Virus record (IMG/VR): IMGVR_UViG_3300036768_001863
Coordinates: 62,001 to 126,000 of that record
Direction: 5' to 3' (one strand)
DNA from: a virus
Length of the DNA: 64,000 nucleotides
Shown: one piece after another, positions 35,707 to 42,880 of the stretch
Position numbering within the stretch: position 1 is the stretch's first letter
Layout: each line of letters begins with the position of its first letter
Translations under genes and position numbers: made by a program
The notes under the pieces: model-generated
Database searches by the model: none
The model's input: only the letters and a program-made list of their open reading frames with translations
Told to the model about the DNA's origin: nothing

Positions 35707-36267
35707 CTAGACCGCGCCGCACAGGACCAGGGCGCTGGCGACCCGGTAGCCGTCCGGCTCGTTCACGTCCAGGGCCTCCACCAGCCCGACCGGGACAATG
35801 TCCACGCGGACCGCCGGCGCCGGCGGCGCGGCGAACACACGCAGGCTGTCCAGCAGGACGTGCCCCTGCCGGAACAACCACGCCGGCTGGCACGCCGGAC
35901 TGCCGCCGTCCACGACCCGGGCGACGCACTCCTCGATCTTGGCCGCTGGCAAGAACGGAGTGGCAGGCCGCAGCACGGCCACGGCCGCGGCGCCGGCGGC
36001 CGGCCCCTGCGGCCCGCACAGCCAACTATCTAGACCGGCACGGTCGGCCAGCAGGTCCGCGGGGGCCGGCACCACCTCGACCTCCTCCGGCACCGCCAGC
36101 AGCTGCCGGGCCGTGTCTGCCAGGCCCGCGGAAACGACGCAGACGGACCGGTCCACGCCGCGGGCCTCCAGCAACTGCCCCAGGCACCAAGACAGCACGG
36201 TCAGGTGCCCCAGGCGACGGAACGCCTGGTCGTCCTGGACAATCATGCAGGCCACCGTCCTGGCCAT
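35707..36267 (-). CDS. Cytidylyltransferase-like protein, possibly degenerate
   Basis: 186 residues, ATG behind AAGGGACTG. The pattern VAVLRPATPFLPAAKIEECV resembles the '.QP.SPl....I..a' block, and ALDVNEPDGYRVASAL resembles the '.iDIdtpeD...A' end of CMP-sugar synthetases. The N-terminal R..SKR-type substrate loop is not evident, so activity is doubtful. It sits between a glycosyltransferase and a membrane protein. Tentative. Confidence 0.45.
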   Translation of the reverse strand: MARTVACMIVQDDQAFRRLGHLTVLSWCLGQLLEARGVDRSVCVVSAGLADTARQLLAVPEEVEVVPAPADLLADRAGLDSWLCGPQGPAAGAAAVAVLRPATPFLPAAKIEECVARVVDGGSPACQPAWLFRQGHVLLDSLRVFAAPPAPAVRVDIVPVGLVEALDVNEPDGYRVASALVLCGAV

Positions 36268-36278
36268 CGCGCAGTCCC

Positions 36279-36872
36279 TTACGGCTGACCAGAAGAAGAC
36301 CAGCGCGGACGCCGCTCCGCCCTCCCCCGGCGCTCCACGCGCCCGTCCGTGTGGTAGATGGTGGACGACCCGTCATGCGGGTCCAGCGTGACCACCCGGT
36401 CGCGGCCAATGAAGGTGATGACCGCGTCCACCGGCACGTCCACCACGCCATCGTCACAAACAATCAGTCGGCCAGGGGTGCGGGCCGGGCCGGCCGGTCC
36501 CTTCCCAGACCACCCCTGACCATTCCCGCCGGCACCAGCAGCCGGCTGCGGCACCGGCCCGGGCTCCGTCAGCTGTTTCCTCTGTCCGTCCGGCCCCTCC
36601 AGAAAGCTCGACCCGTCCTCGTACAGCACAGCCCACCAGCCCCGCGCTCCTGCCACCGGCAGACGGCGCGGCCAGCGGCCAGGAGACGTCTCCTTCTCCT
36701 CCGTCTCTTCCACGCTGCCGGCCACCCCGGCCGACGACGTGGAAGGCACAGGAGAGGGAGCAGCGCCGTCCAGGATGACAGCCAACGCGACCAGCCCCAA
36801 GACAGCGGCGGCCGCCGCGGCGGCCAGCAGTCCAGGCCGCGCGGGCCAGCGGTCATGTCCCATCCCAACCAT
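36279..36872 (-). CDS. Membrane-anchored hypothetical protein
   Basis: 197 residues, GGAGC upstream of ATG. It overlaps neither neighbour, with a 12-nt gap to each. A basic start and a hydrophobic helix at about 12-33 (GLLAAAAAAAVLGLVALAVI) are followed by a Ser/Pro/Glu linker. A soluble region contains DGVVDVPVDAVITFIGRDRV and a basic tail. No family recognised; probably exposed outside the cytoplasmic membrane. Confidence 0.5.
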   Translation of the reverse strand: MVGMGHDRWPARPGLLAAAAAAAVLGLVALAVILDGAAPSPVPSTSSAGVAGSVEETEEKETSPGRWPRRLPVAGARGWWAVLYEDGSSFLEGPDGQRKQLTEPGPVPQPAAGAGGNGQGWSGKGPAGPARTPGRLIVCDDGVVDVPVDAVITFIGRDRVVTLDPHDGSSTIYHTDGRVERRGRAERRPRWSSSGQP

Positions 36873-36883
36873 GTTGCTCCGCC

Positions 36884-37684
36884 TCAGACCAGGTCGTCTG
36901 CCAGCAGGCAGTCCCGGACGTCCGAGGGTACGCAGCGCAACAGGCTGTCCAGGTTCGCAATGCGCTCCCGGACCCGGTTGCGGTTGCGTAGGCGGCGGCA
37001 GCCCGGGACCGCCCGGTCCGCGCAGGAAGGCAGCTCCAGGAAGTCAAATACCCGCTGCATCTCCCTCTGATAGTCCCGCAGCAGGTCACGGTACTGCACC
37101 TCCAGACGGTCGGCGCAGGAGGCCCGGACCTTGCCCAGGGTGGCGGCGTGGCAGCGGCAGAACTCCGTCACCTCGTCCGCGTCCAGGTGGACCGGAGCAG
37201 GACAGGCCGCCGGCGCCGCGTCCCAGCCGCGCGTCCACACACCGGAGCGCTCGGCCTGCTTGAGGCTCACCAGGCAAGCCACCGGATTGCGCAGGACAAC
37301 GACCAGGCAGAAGTCCCCCTCGCGGTAACGCGACTCGAACAGCTCCCACAGCTCCAGCCGGCGCACGTCCGGGTACAGCACGCGGAAGCCGACCGCGCGC
37401 TCCCCCCGAAGGGGACGGTCCAGGATGACATGGTTGATGTACTGCCAGGGGGACGTCACGCCTTCCTGGAACCACTCCGGCAGGTGCCGCGGCCACCGGC
37501 TGGGGCCGAAGTATTCCTCGTGGCTGGCCCGCCGGACCTTCTCGTCCGGGTGAAACAGGTCGCCGTGGCAGACCGCGACGTGCCCCGGACGGTTGTTCAA
37601 GGTGGACTGGACCACGCGGGAGCCGCTGCGCACTTCGCCCACGACCACGTAGTTCAGGACGCGGACGTCCTGTCCTAGCAACAC
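36884..37684 (-). CDS. Sulfotransferase-like protein
   Basis: 266 residues with a GTG start behind GGGGGGACGG. NYVVVGEVRSGSRVVQSTLN is a variant of the PAPS 5'-phosphosulfate loop seen in Stf0-type sulfotransferases (G..RSGS). FCLVVVLRNPVACLVSLKQA supplies the '(L)RNP....S' 3'-phosphate-binding pattern, and a C-terminal YRDLLRDYQREMQRVFDFLE matches the family helix. It would transfer sulfate to a sugar or lipid. Its place among glycosyltransferases suggests glycan sulfation. The substrate is not determinable. Confidence 0.65.
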   Translation of the reverse strand: MLLGQDVRVLNYVVVGEVRSGSRVVQSTLNNRPGHVAVCHGDLFHPDEKVRRASHEEYFGPSRWPRHLPEWFQEGVTSPWQYINHVILDRPLRGERAVGFRVLYPDVRRLELWELFESRYREGDFCLVVVLRNPVACLVSLKQAERSGVWTRGWDAAPAACPAPVHLDADEVTEFCRCHAATLGKVRASCADRLEVQYRDLLRDYQREMQRVFDFLELPSCADRAVPGCRRLRNRNRVRERIANLDSLLRCVPSDVRDCLLADDLV

Positions 37685-37709
37685 GGTCCGTCCCCCCTTT
37701 CCCTGACGG

Positions 37710-38765
37710 TCAGGACAGCAACTGGCCGGCAGTCCCTGCCACTACCTCGTCGGACGTCCGGGGCCTGGCCTCGATGCCGAAGCCGGCCAGCAACACGCGC
37801 AGGTGCATGGCCTCCTGCTCGTCCAGCTCCCAGCGGCCGTGGTACTCCTCCTCGCTGTGGCCGTACATGAACTCCTCCCGGGGAGTGACGTTGTGCCCGT
37901 GGTAGGCTGCCACGGACAGGCCGTTAAAGGGGAACTGGCCATTGTCCACGGCCACGGTCCTGTCGCCGTAGTTCTCCAGCCAGAACGCCTGGGCATCGTT
38001 CACGTCCACGTCCGGGAAGCGCGCCTGGGAAGAGCGGGGCACCAGCATGGTGTTGGGGATGCCCTCTTCCTGGTGGTGGACGTAAGCCGTGGCCGTGTTA
38101 ATGTCCACGCGCATCTGGTGCGTGAGCAGGGAGGCATGCCCAGGACGGCGAAAGCACATCTGGTAAGCCAGCTGGAGCGGATGGTAGTAGTCATCGTCGT
38201 CCCAGCAGGGACGGACCCAGTCGCCGTCCGCCAGCTCCAGGCCAATGTTGCGCATCTGGCCCAGGGTGAGCCGCCGCGGCAGGCTGACCCGGCGCTCCTT
38301 GATGGCGAAGTGGGGCACCGTGGTCACGTCCAGGTCGGTCGTGTTGACGATGACCAGCTGCTTGCGCGGGTAGACCTGCTCCACGAACTGCTGCACGGCC
38401 TTGCGGGCCATGCGGATGCGCTCCCGCAGGCCAAAGACCAGGATGCACGTCACCAGGGGCAAGTCCTCCCCCAGGCCGGAAGGAGGCACCACGGACTCCT
38501 TGCCCGCGTGCGGGTCCACCAGGGGGAACGGGAACGCGGACAGCGGTGCCGGCAGAAGGCTGGCCCCGCCGACCTGCCCACCTGCCTCTTCCTCCTTCTT
38601 TTCCTCCGGGCCTCGGTAGTCCGGGCTGGGAGGGACCGGCCTACCGGCCCGAATCGCCTCGACCTGCTCCCGCGTCAGATGAGGGAAGATCTCCCCCAGA
38701 CTAGCCTTGGCCATCTCGCCGATGGGAATCCGCGCACTACCTCGGATCGGCATGCCGTTGCCCAT
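37710..38765 (-). CDS. Glycosyltransferase family 2-like with N-terminal extension
   Basis: 351 residues from the ATG at 38765 behind GGAGGGAGC; the frame is open further upstream but low-complexity. An N-terminal tail of about 100 residues (EKKEEEAGG linker) precedes a GT-A domain: TCILVFGLRERIRMARKAVQ, QVYPRKQLVIVNTTD, and DGDWVRPCWDDDDYYHPLQL with the DDDD metal site. The closing GHSEEEYHGRWELDEQE may form an acceptor domain. Long gap upstream with its own promoter motif. Confidence 0.75.
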   Translation of the reverse strand: MGNGMPIRGSARIPIGEMAKASLGEIFPHLTREQVEAIRAGRPVPPSPDYRGPEEKKEEEAGGQVGGASLLPAPLSAFPFPLVDPHAGKESVVPPSGLGEDLPLVTCILVFGLRERIRMARKAVQQFVEQVYPRKQLVIVNTTDLDVTTVPHFAIKERRVSLPRRLTLGQMRNIGLELADGDWVRPCWDDDDYYHPLQLAYQMCFRRPGHASLLTHQMRVDINTATAYVHHQEEGIPNTMLVPRSSQARFPDVDVNDAQAFWLENYGDRTVAVDNGQFPFNGLSVAAYHGHNVTPREEFMYGHSEEEYHGRWELDEQEAMHLRVLLAGFGIEARPRTSDEVVAGTAGQLLS

Positions 38766-39056
38766 GTGTCGGATGCTCCCTCCAGAAAGAAAGGAGAAGG
38801 AAAGGACAGCGATGGGGCCGATGCCCCGCCGGACGGAAGGGACCACGCGACCGGGAACGGCAGAAGGGAAACGGACCGCCTGGTAAGGGTAAGGGGCTAA
38901 AGGGAAAGTTACCGTCACCGGCCGCGTGGACCCGTCCGTCCTGCCACAGGACAGCGGCGGACGACAGCATAACATAACCGGTCTTCCGACAAAAGCAACT
39001 CGATTTTTGCAGGCAATGGTCCCCGCGGCAGGGACGGACCGGAAGCAAAAGAACGG
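38766..39056. other. Leader and promoter region before the GT2 gene
   Basis: No supported ORF. The minus strand carries CCGGTTATGTTATGCT at 38966-38981, about 208 nt before the start, and a GGAGGGAG ribosome-binding site near 38777. The remainder is purine-rich on the + strand. Confidence 0.4.
38973..38981 (-). promoter_or_regulatory. Candidate promoter motif CCGGTTATG
   Basis: Third intergenic copy of the motif. A TATGTT or TATGCT -10 follows at once. It sits just downstream of the 39057-39086 terminator, where a new promoter is expected. Confidence 0.4.
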
Positions 39057-39086
39057 GGCCGGCCACGTAGACAGTCATGACCGGCC
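39057..39086 (-). terminator. Rho-independent terminator
   Basis: GGCCGG and CCGGCC arms, extended with flanking G/C, followed on the minus strand by GTTCTTTTGC. Confidence 0.65.
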
Positions 39087-39532
39087 CCAGCGGAGGGGAA
39101 GGAACGAACAGGTTGACAGCACTCGTACCCTTTGAGGAGGAAGGAGAAAGTTCCCTTGTGGCGGCCGCGCCGAACCGCCTTAACCCGCCAAGTACCCGCC
39201 CGGACAGCGTGCAGGCCAGCTGCTCCTCCCACCTTCGCCCCTGGTGGCAGCTTCCTTGCCCGGGTAGCCAGCCACAGCACGGCTGCTCCACCCCTGCGCC
39301 AGGACCGCCACGGCCTCCGTCATCCCAAACGCCGTCCGTGCCGGGAGGAAAAAAGCAACAGGATGCAACCCCCACCGGGCGGGACAAGGTACAGGGACAG
39401 ATACCGACGCTACCGTGGCCGGCCACGGCCAGCCGGCCCACGCTCGGCTTCTTGCCTGGTCCGAGCCGGACATGACAGTCGCCACGGCACCGTGGTCCTG
39501 GTCCCGCCTGGCGCACTGCAAGAGTTGCGCCA
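39057..39532 (-). ncRNA. Candidate non-coding transcript between a sigma-70 promoter and a terminator
   Basis: About 475 nt bounded upstream by TTGACA-N17-TACACT (39539-39567) and downstream by the 39057-39086 hairpin with a T-rich tail. No ORF inside has a ribosome-binding site and protein-like composition; the best frame (to 39180) is Pro/Gly/Arg-rich shadow sequence. It has several local stems but I recognise no known RNA family. It could also be a decayed gene. Confidence 0.4.
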
Positions 39533-39538
39533 AGAGGG

Positions 39539-39567
39539 AGTGTAGAAAACGGCACGCGCACTGTCAA
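39539..39567 (-). promoter_or_regulatory. Sigma-70-type promoter TTGACA-N17-TACACT
   Basis: Minus strand: a perfect -35 TTGACA at 39562-39567, exactly 17 bp, then -10 TACACT at 39539-39544. It points at a stretch without a convincing gene and ends at a terminator 450 nt on. Confidence 0.6.
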
Positions 39568-39649
39568 TAGGCCAGCTTCGACTTTTCTGCCAGGACGGAC
39601 CTGGGCTCCACCACCCCCACACCCACCTATTCCAGCCAGCCCTACACCA

Positions 39650-39740
39650 GCCGAAAGCGACCACAAGAAGACATGCCTTGCTGATAGCTAAGAAAAAGAA
39701 CGACGCCCCAGCCGATCCGCTTCCTGCGAATCGGCTGGGG
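39650..39740 (-). repeat. Cassette spacer copy 0 (partial)
   Basis: Shares with the full spacers the stretch containing gatagctaagaaaaagaacg and the terminator stem, but homology stops at about 39650, where unique sequence begins. It therefore marks the downstream boundary of the cassette array. Confidence 0.8.
39706..39740 (-). terminator. Terminator of cassette gene A
   Basis: CCCCAGCCGATCCGC pairs with GCGAATCGGCTGGGG (one mismatch), followed on the minus strand by CGTCGTTCTTTTTCTTAG. The T-tract starts about 5 nt after the stem. Confidence 0.75.
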
Positions 39741-39745
39741 AGAGA

Positions 39746-39773
39746 GGAGTAGTCACTACATGGTGACTACTCC
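39746..39773 (-). other. Stop-codon hairpin of gene A
   Basis: GGAGTAGTCAC pairs perfectly with GTGACTACTCC around a 6-nt loop. The TAG stop at 39767-39769 lies in one arm. Confidence 0.75.
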
Positions 39774-40222
39774 ATCACAGCCCTAACCTCCTCCATGACG
39801 ATGGAGGATGCCTTCATCCAGCGGATGAAGGCATCAAAAGAACTCGCTCTTTTGATGCCTTCCCTGGCCAGCTCCAACCTCCATCCTGGCGGACCATGCG
39901 TACCGTCCACCTGGATGGTCTCCCCACCCAGGCGGAACATTATCTTCCCATCCCTCGATGGGAAGAATGCAGCCCCCCCACTACCCTCCGTCAGCATCCT
40001 TGCCATTTCCGAGACAATCCTGTTCCCTTCCTGGGTTCTCACCTTCTCCCAGCCCCATAGGGCCGGGTGGTGACACTTCCTTTCCCTCCCGGCCAAGTCG
40101 GCCAGGAGGATGACCGCTACGTGGTGGTCGACGCCTTGGCGTCGACCTCCACGCCCTTGGCGGGAGATAATATACTCCTCTGCCGCTTGGCGGAGGAGTC
40201 CAAAGGTATTGGTGGTGGACAT
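39767..40222 (-). CDS. Cassette gene A, unknown, paralogue of cassette gene B
   Basis: 151 residues, ATG behind AGGAGGGGAC. It shares with gene B the order AEEY near the start, HPA.WGW, and HGPPGWRL..AREG, over otherwise diverged sequence, so both come from one family. No signal peptide, membrane helix or catalytic motif seen. The stop codon sits in an 11-bp hairpin. It is transcribed as its own unit, with spacer copy 1 upstream and a terminator downstream, like a phage moron. Confidence 0.65.
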   Translation of the reverse strand: MSTTNTFGLLRQAAEEYIISRQGRGGRRQGVDHHVAVILLADLAGRERKCHHPALWGWEKVRTQEGNRIVSEMARMLTEGSGGAAFFPSRDGKIMFRLGGETIQVDGTHGPPGWRLELAREGIKRASSFDAFIRWMKASSIVMEEVRAVME

Positions 40223-40237
40223 AAGAGTCCCCTCCTT

Positions 40238-40539
40238 TGCGGCATCTAGCCGCAGTTGTGTGGTAATAAAAATTGGACAGGAACGTCCTGTCCACCTTTT
40301 GTGACATCAATGGAGAAGATATTTAGGCAGGAGGCGGAGCACCCTGGTCAGAGCAGGGAGCATGGCGCAGGTAGCGCGCCTGAGCCTGATGGGAAGTACA
40401 CTGGCCTGATTGGTGGGAAACGTCTCCCGTGCTTGCTGACCCACGCCAGACGAAAGCGACCACAGGAAAACATGCCTGGCTGATAACTAAGAAAAAGAAC
40501 GACGCCCCAGCTGGTCCGCTTCCTGCGGATCGGCTGGGG
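40238..40539 (-). repeat. Cassette spacer copy 1 (full)
   Basis: About 300 bp nearly identical to copies 2 and 3. From the gene B side it contains the terminator (40505-40539), a conserved middle with GGTGGGAAACGTCTC and GGTAGCGCGCCTGA on the + strand, the inverted repeat (40275-40293), and a TGCGGC/GCCGCA hairpin (40238-40254) just before the gene A ribosome-binding site. Two base changes in the terminator keep wobble pairing. Confidence 0.88.
40275..40293. promoter_or_regulatory. Inverted repeat, candidate operator, copy 1
   Basis: GGACAGG-N5-CCTGTCC with centre AACGT. The same site occurs at 41148-41166 and 42425-42443, and with centre TACGT at 42883-42901. Its symmetry fits a dimeric repressor site, or an RNA stem if transcribed. 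Confidence 0.55.
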
Positions 40540-40543
40540 AAGA

Positions 40544-40570
40544 GGAGTAAGCCGCTACGCGGCTTACTCC
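40544..40570 (-). other. Stop-codon hairpin of gene B
   Basis: GGAGTAAGCCGC pairs perfectly with GCGGCTTACTCC around TAC. The TAA stop is within an arm. The arm sequence differs from those of genes A and C while pairing is kept. Confidence 0.75.
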
Positions 40571-41100
40571 TTTCGGATCTCTTCCGTGATACTCCTCACG
40601 ACCGTACTCCAGATGGGTAGGTCATGAGGGATGGATATTACGTGAATCATTCTAAGTTGGGGTGGATACCCCGCTGATCGGAGTAGCCCTTCACGGGCTA
40701 CTCTTAACCTCCATCCTGGAGGTCCGTGCTCGCGGCCGAGCAGTACCCTGCGTCCGTCATCCGTGACGAACACCAGCCTTTCTATCTCGGGGTGAAATAC
40801 CCCGCCGTAAAACGGCGGCGATCCCCCTACGCTGCAGCGTCTTGCGACGGCCCGGATCGCCATCGACCATACCTCAATCCTTGCTTTGGGCTGTTGGCCG
40901 CTGCCCCAGCCCCAGAAAGCCGGGTGGCGTGCGCATCCCTCCTCTTCTCCGGCCATGTCAAGCATGGCGATGGCCGCAGAGTGTGCTGCAAGCTCCTCCG
41001 AGGAAACGTCTTTGCGATCCAGCCCGGCGAGGCGTAGGTAGTATTCCTCGGCCATGTTTGCCGCCATTATGAACCTGGTGGTTTCGTGATGGGACATCAT
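40564..41100 (-). CDS. Cassette gene B, unknown, paralogue of cassette gene A
   Basis: 178 residues, ATG behind AAAGGAGGACACC. Shared family motifs are MAEEYYLRLAG, RHPAFWGWG and EHGPPGWRLRVAREG. Compared with gene A it has extra residues around MAIRAVARRCSVGG. No recognised domain. Flanked by spacer copies 1 and 2, it forms an independent transcription unit. The two paralogues may have arisen by duplication of a whole cassette followed by divergence of the gene but not of the spacer. Confidence 0.65.
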   Translation of the reverse strand: MMSHHETTRFIMAANMAEEYYLRLAGLDRKDVSSEELAAHSAAIAMLDMAGEEEGCARHPAFWGWGSGQQPKARIEVWSMAIRAVARRCSVGGSPPFYGGVFHPEIERLVFVTDDGRRVLLGREHGPPGWRLRVAREGLLRSAGYPPQLRMIHVISIPHDLPIWSTVVRSITEEIRKE

Positions 41101-41147
41101 GGTGTCCTCCTTTGCGGCTGTGCCGCAGTTGTGTGGTAATAAAAATT

Positions 41148-41166
41148 GGACAGGAACGTCCTGTCC
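41148..41166. promoter_or_regulatory. Inverted repeat, candidate operator, copy 2
   Basis: GGACAGG-AACGT-CCTGTCC, identical to copy 1, about 48 nt upstream of the gene B start. Confidence 0.55.
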
Positions 41167-41382
41167 GCGGCATTTATTGTGACATCAATGGAGAAGATAT
41201 TTAGGCAGGATGTGAAGCACCCTGGTCAGGGCAGGGAGCATGGCGCAGGTAGCGCGCCTGAGCCTGATGGGAAGTACACTGGCCTGATTGGTGGGAAACG
41301 TCTCTCGTGCTTGCTGACCCACACCAGCAGGAAGCTACCGCGAGAAAACACGACGGGCTGATAGCTAAGAAAAAGAACGACG

Positions 41383-41417
41383 CCCCAGCCGATCCGCTTC
41401 CTGCAGATCGGCTGGGG
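41383..41417 (-). terminator. Terminator of cassette gene C
   Basis: CCCCAGCCGATCCGC pairs with a near-complementary GCAGATCGGCTGGGG arm, followed on the minus strand by CGTCGTTCTTTTTCTTAG. Confidence 0.75.
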
Positions 41418-41428
41418 AGAGAGAGAGA

Positions 41429-41456
41429 GGAGTAGTCACCGAGTAGTGACTACTCC
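41429..41456 (-). other. Stop-codon hairpin of gene C
   Basis: GGAGTAGTCAC pairs perfectly with GTGACTACTCC around CGAGTA. The TAG stop at 41450-41452 is in an arm. Confidence 0.75.
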
Positions 41457-42364
41457 TCTTCTTTCTTGCCGCCAATCCTCCTCATGGCCTCGGCGACGGA
41501 CTGTCGTACTCTTTCGTTTTGGTCCAGCCTATACCTGTTCAAGGCTGGCACGGCGTCCTTGCCGTCCGGGCCGAGCTTGCCGATGGCCTTGCACACATGC
41601 TCTCGGATCATCCTGTTCTCGAGGGCTTTGACAAGAACCGGCAGCAAGGCCCTACCCTTGGAGGGGAAATCATCCACGATCTCCCCGAGGACCTCGACCG
41701 CTGCTACCTGGGCGATATAGTGAAAGTAACCCGAACTAGAGTTCGGGTCGGATGAGATCAGCTTGACCATCATGGCGACCGTTTCGCCATCGTCCGGCGA
41801 CACGGCGCCAAGGGCCTTGACCAGGCCCCTCACGTTTACGGTCTTGCTGTCCAGGCAGCGCTGAAGCGCTGCCCTCATAAGCGGGGCAAGCGGCCGAGCA
41901 CCACGCTTCATCTCTTTGACTTCGTCGGCCAACGCCAGCAACTCTCTTGGCTGGCCGACTGCAAAGACGACCGCGTACTTGTACAGGTCTGGGCGAACCT
42001 GCCGCAACGCTTTGGCGGCAGCCTGCACAACCTCCTTGTTGTTAGCCGACACCGCCATCGCCTCACACAGGGCATAGGCAGACTCCTCTTCCCTGGACTT
42101 TGCCAATGCCTTGGCGGCGATCTTCTCGGCATCCGTACCTTCATGGCGCGCAATGGCTTCCTTGCACTTGGCCTTCGCCTGCTCTCCTCTCACGTCGCAG
42201 CCGCAGCCGCATTGCCAACCTAGCTTGGCCGCTGCACATGCCCCGATCACCATCCCGATCACCACTCCGAGCAGCAGGGCGGGAATGATGCCCTTGCTGC
42301 GGGAAGTTGCCGGCTGCAGCAGCACGACTACCTTGCACGAGTCGAGGACGAAGATGGTGTTCAT
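41450..42364 (-). CDS. Cassette gene C, membrane-anchored HEAT-repeat protein
   Basis: 304 residues, ATG 6 nt after GGGGAG. After about 25 residues a hydrophobic helix appears (GIIPALLLGVVIGMVIGACA) with a following CGCGC cluster. From about residue 60 on, the protein is a series of alpha-helical HEAT-like units, clearest at AAVEVLGEIV, ALENRMIREHVCKAIGKLGP and NERVRQSVAEAMRRIGG. Such repeats bind proteins; they are very common in planctomycetes. It is unrelated to genes A and B although its spacers are the same. Confidence 0.65.
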   Translation of the reverse strand: MNTIFVLDSCKVVVLLQPATSRSKGIIPALLLGVVIGMVIGACAAAKLGWQCGCGCDVRGEQAKAKCKEAIARHEGTDAEKIAAKALAKSREEESAYALCEAMAVSANNKEVVQAAAKALRQVRPDLYKYAVVFAVGQPRELLALADEVKEMKRGARPLAPLMRAALQRCLDSKTVNVRGLVKALGAVSPDDGETVAMMVKLISSDPNSSSGYFHYIAQVAAVEVLGEIVDDFPSKGRALLPVLVKALENRMIREHVCKAIGKLGPDGKDAVPALNRYRLDQNERVRQSVAEAMRRIGGKKEEE

Positions 42365-42393
42365 AACGAACTCCCCAAATGGGCGACGCCCAA

Positions 42394-42411
42394 CTGACGC
42401 ACATGCGTCAG
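42394..42411 (-). other. Start-side hairpin of gene C
   Basis: CTGACGC pairs with GCGTCAG around ACAT, upstream of the ribosome-binding site. It occupies the place of the TGCGGC/GCCGCA hairpins of genes A and B but has a different sequence. Confidence 0.55.
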
Positions 42412-42424
42412 TCGTGGTTAGATT

Positions 42425-42443
42425 GGACAGGAACGTCCTGTCC
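42425..42443. promoter_or_regulatory. Inverted repeat, candidate operator, copy 3
   Basis: GGACAGG-AACGT-CCTGTCC, identical to copies 1 and 2. Confidence 0.55.
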
Positions 42444-42657
42444 GCGGCATTTATTGTGGCACCAATGGAGAAGATATTTAGGCAGGAGGCGGAGCACCCT
42501 GGTCAGGGCAGGGAGCATGGCGCAGGTAGCGCGCCTGAACCTGATGGGAAGTACACTGGCCTGGTTGGTGGGAAACGTCTCTCGTGCTTGCTGACCCATG
42601 CCAGCCGGAGGCTACCACGAGAAAACATGCCGGGCCGATAGCTAAGAAAAAGAACGA

Positions 42658-42692
42658 CCCCAGCCGATCCGCTTCCTGCAGATCGGCTGGGG
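42658..42692 (-). terminator. Terminator of cassette gene D
   Basis: CCCCAGCCGATCCGC pairs with a GCAGATCGGCTGGGG arm, followed on the minus strand by GTCGTTCTTTTTCTTAG. Confidence 0.75.
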
Positions 42693-42697
42693 GGAAT

Positions 42698-42724
42698 GCG
42701 GGCAGCCCTAAACGGGCCACCCGC
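42698..42724 (-). other. Stop-codon hairpin of gene D
   Basis: GCGGGCAGCCC pairs with GGGCCACCCGC at 9 of 11 positions. The TAG stop is at the loop edge. The sequence is unrelated to the hairpins of genes A-C. Confidence 0.6.
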
Positions 42725-42854
42725 AGGTGGGACACTCCTCCGTGAAACACGGAGGAGTGTCCTCACCGCAGTGAGGACACCTGTCGGCCCCCACTGCCTC
42801 CTCCTCATCGAGGAGGATGTCGTCGTCGTACTCGAAGTCGTAGTAGTACATCAT
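42708..42854 (-). CDS. Cassette gene D, 48-residue zinc-ribbon protein
   Basis: 48 residues starting MMYYYDFEYDDDILLDEEE, with a textbook AAGGAGGGG ribosome-binding site 5 nt before the ATG. The C-terminal half has RCPHCGEDTPPC and ECPTCGWPV, two CxxC knuckles 11-12 residues apart, forming a probable zinc ribbon. The acidic N-terminal tail could contact a basic partner. Proteins of this size and form often act as regulators or anti-host factors in phages, but no function can be assigned. Confidence 0.7.
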   Translation of the reverse strand: MMYYYDFEYDDDILLDEEEAVGADRCPHCGEDTPPCFTEECPTCGWPV

Positions 42855-42880
42855 TTCCCCTCCTTAAGGGATAACGTTTA

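Larger units (their letters stand above)
41113..41417 (-). repeat. Cassette spacer copy 2 (full)
   Basis: Same layout as copy 1: terminator 41383-41417, conserved middle, inverted repeat 41148-41166, start-side hairpin TGCGGC/GCCGCA 41113-41127. It differs from copy 1 by scattered substitutions only. Confidence 0.88.
42423..42692 (-). repeat. Cassette spacer copy 3 (full)
   Basis: About 270 bp nearly identical to copies 1 and 2, from the inverted repeat (42425-42443) to the terminator (42658-42692). Homology ends at ATTGG on the gene C side, so the start-side hairpin there is gene-specific. Confidence 0.88.

Noticed and set aside
38737-39666. 309-codon minus-strand ORF covering the gap before the GT2 gene
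   Set aside because: Gly/Pro/Cys-rich without protein-like pattern. It crosses a terminator and a promoter, and the true GT2 start is inside the region in another frame.
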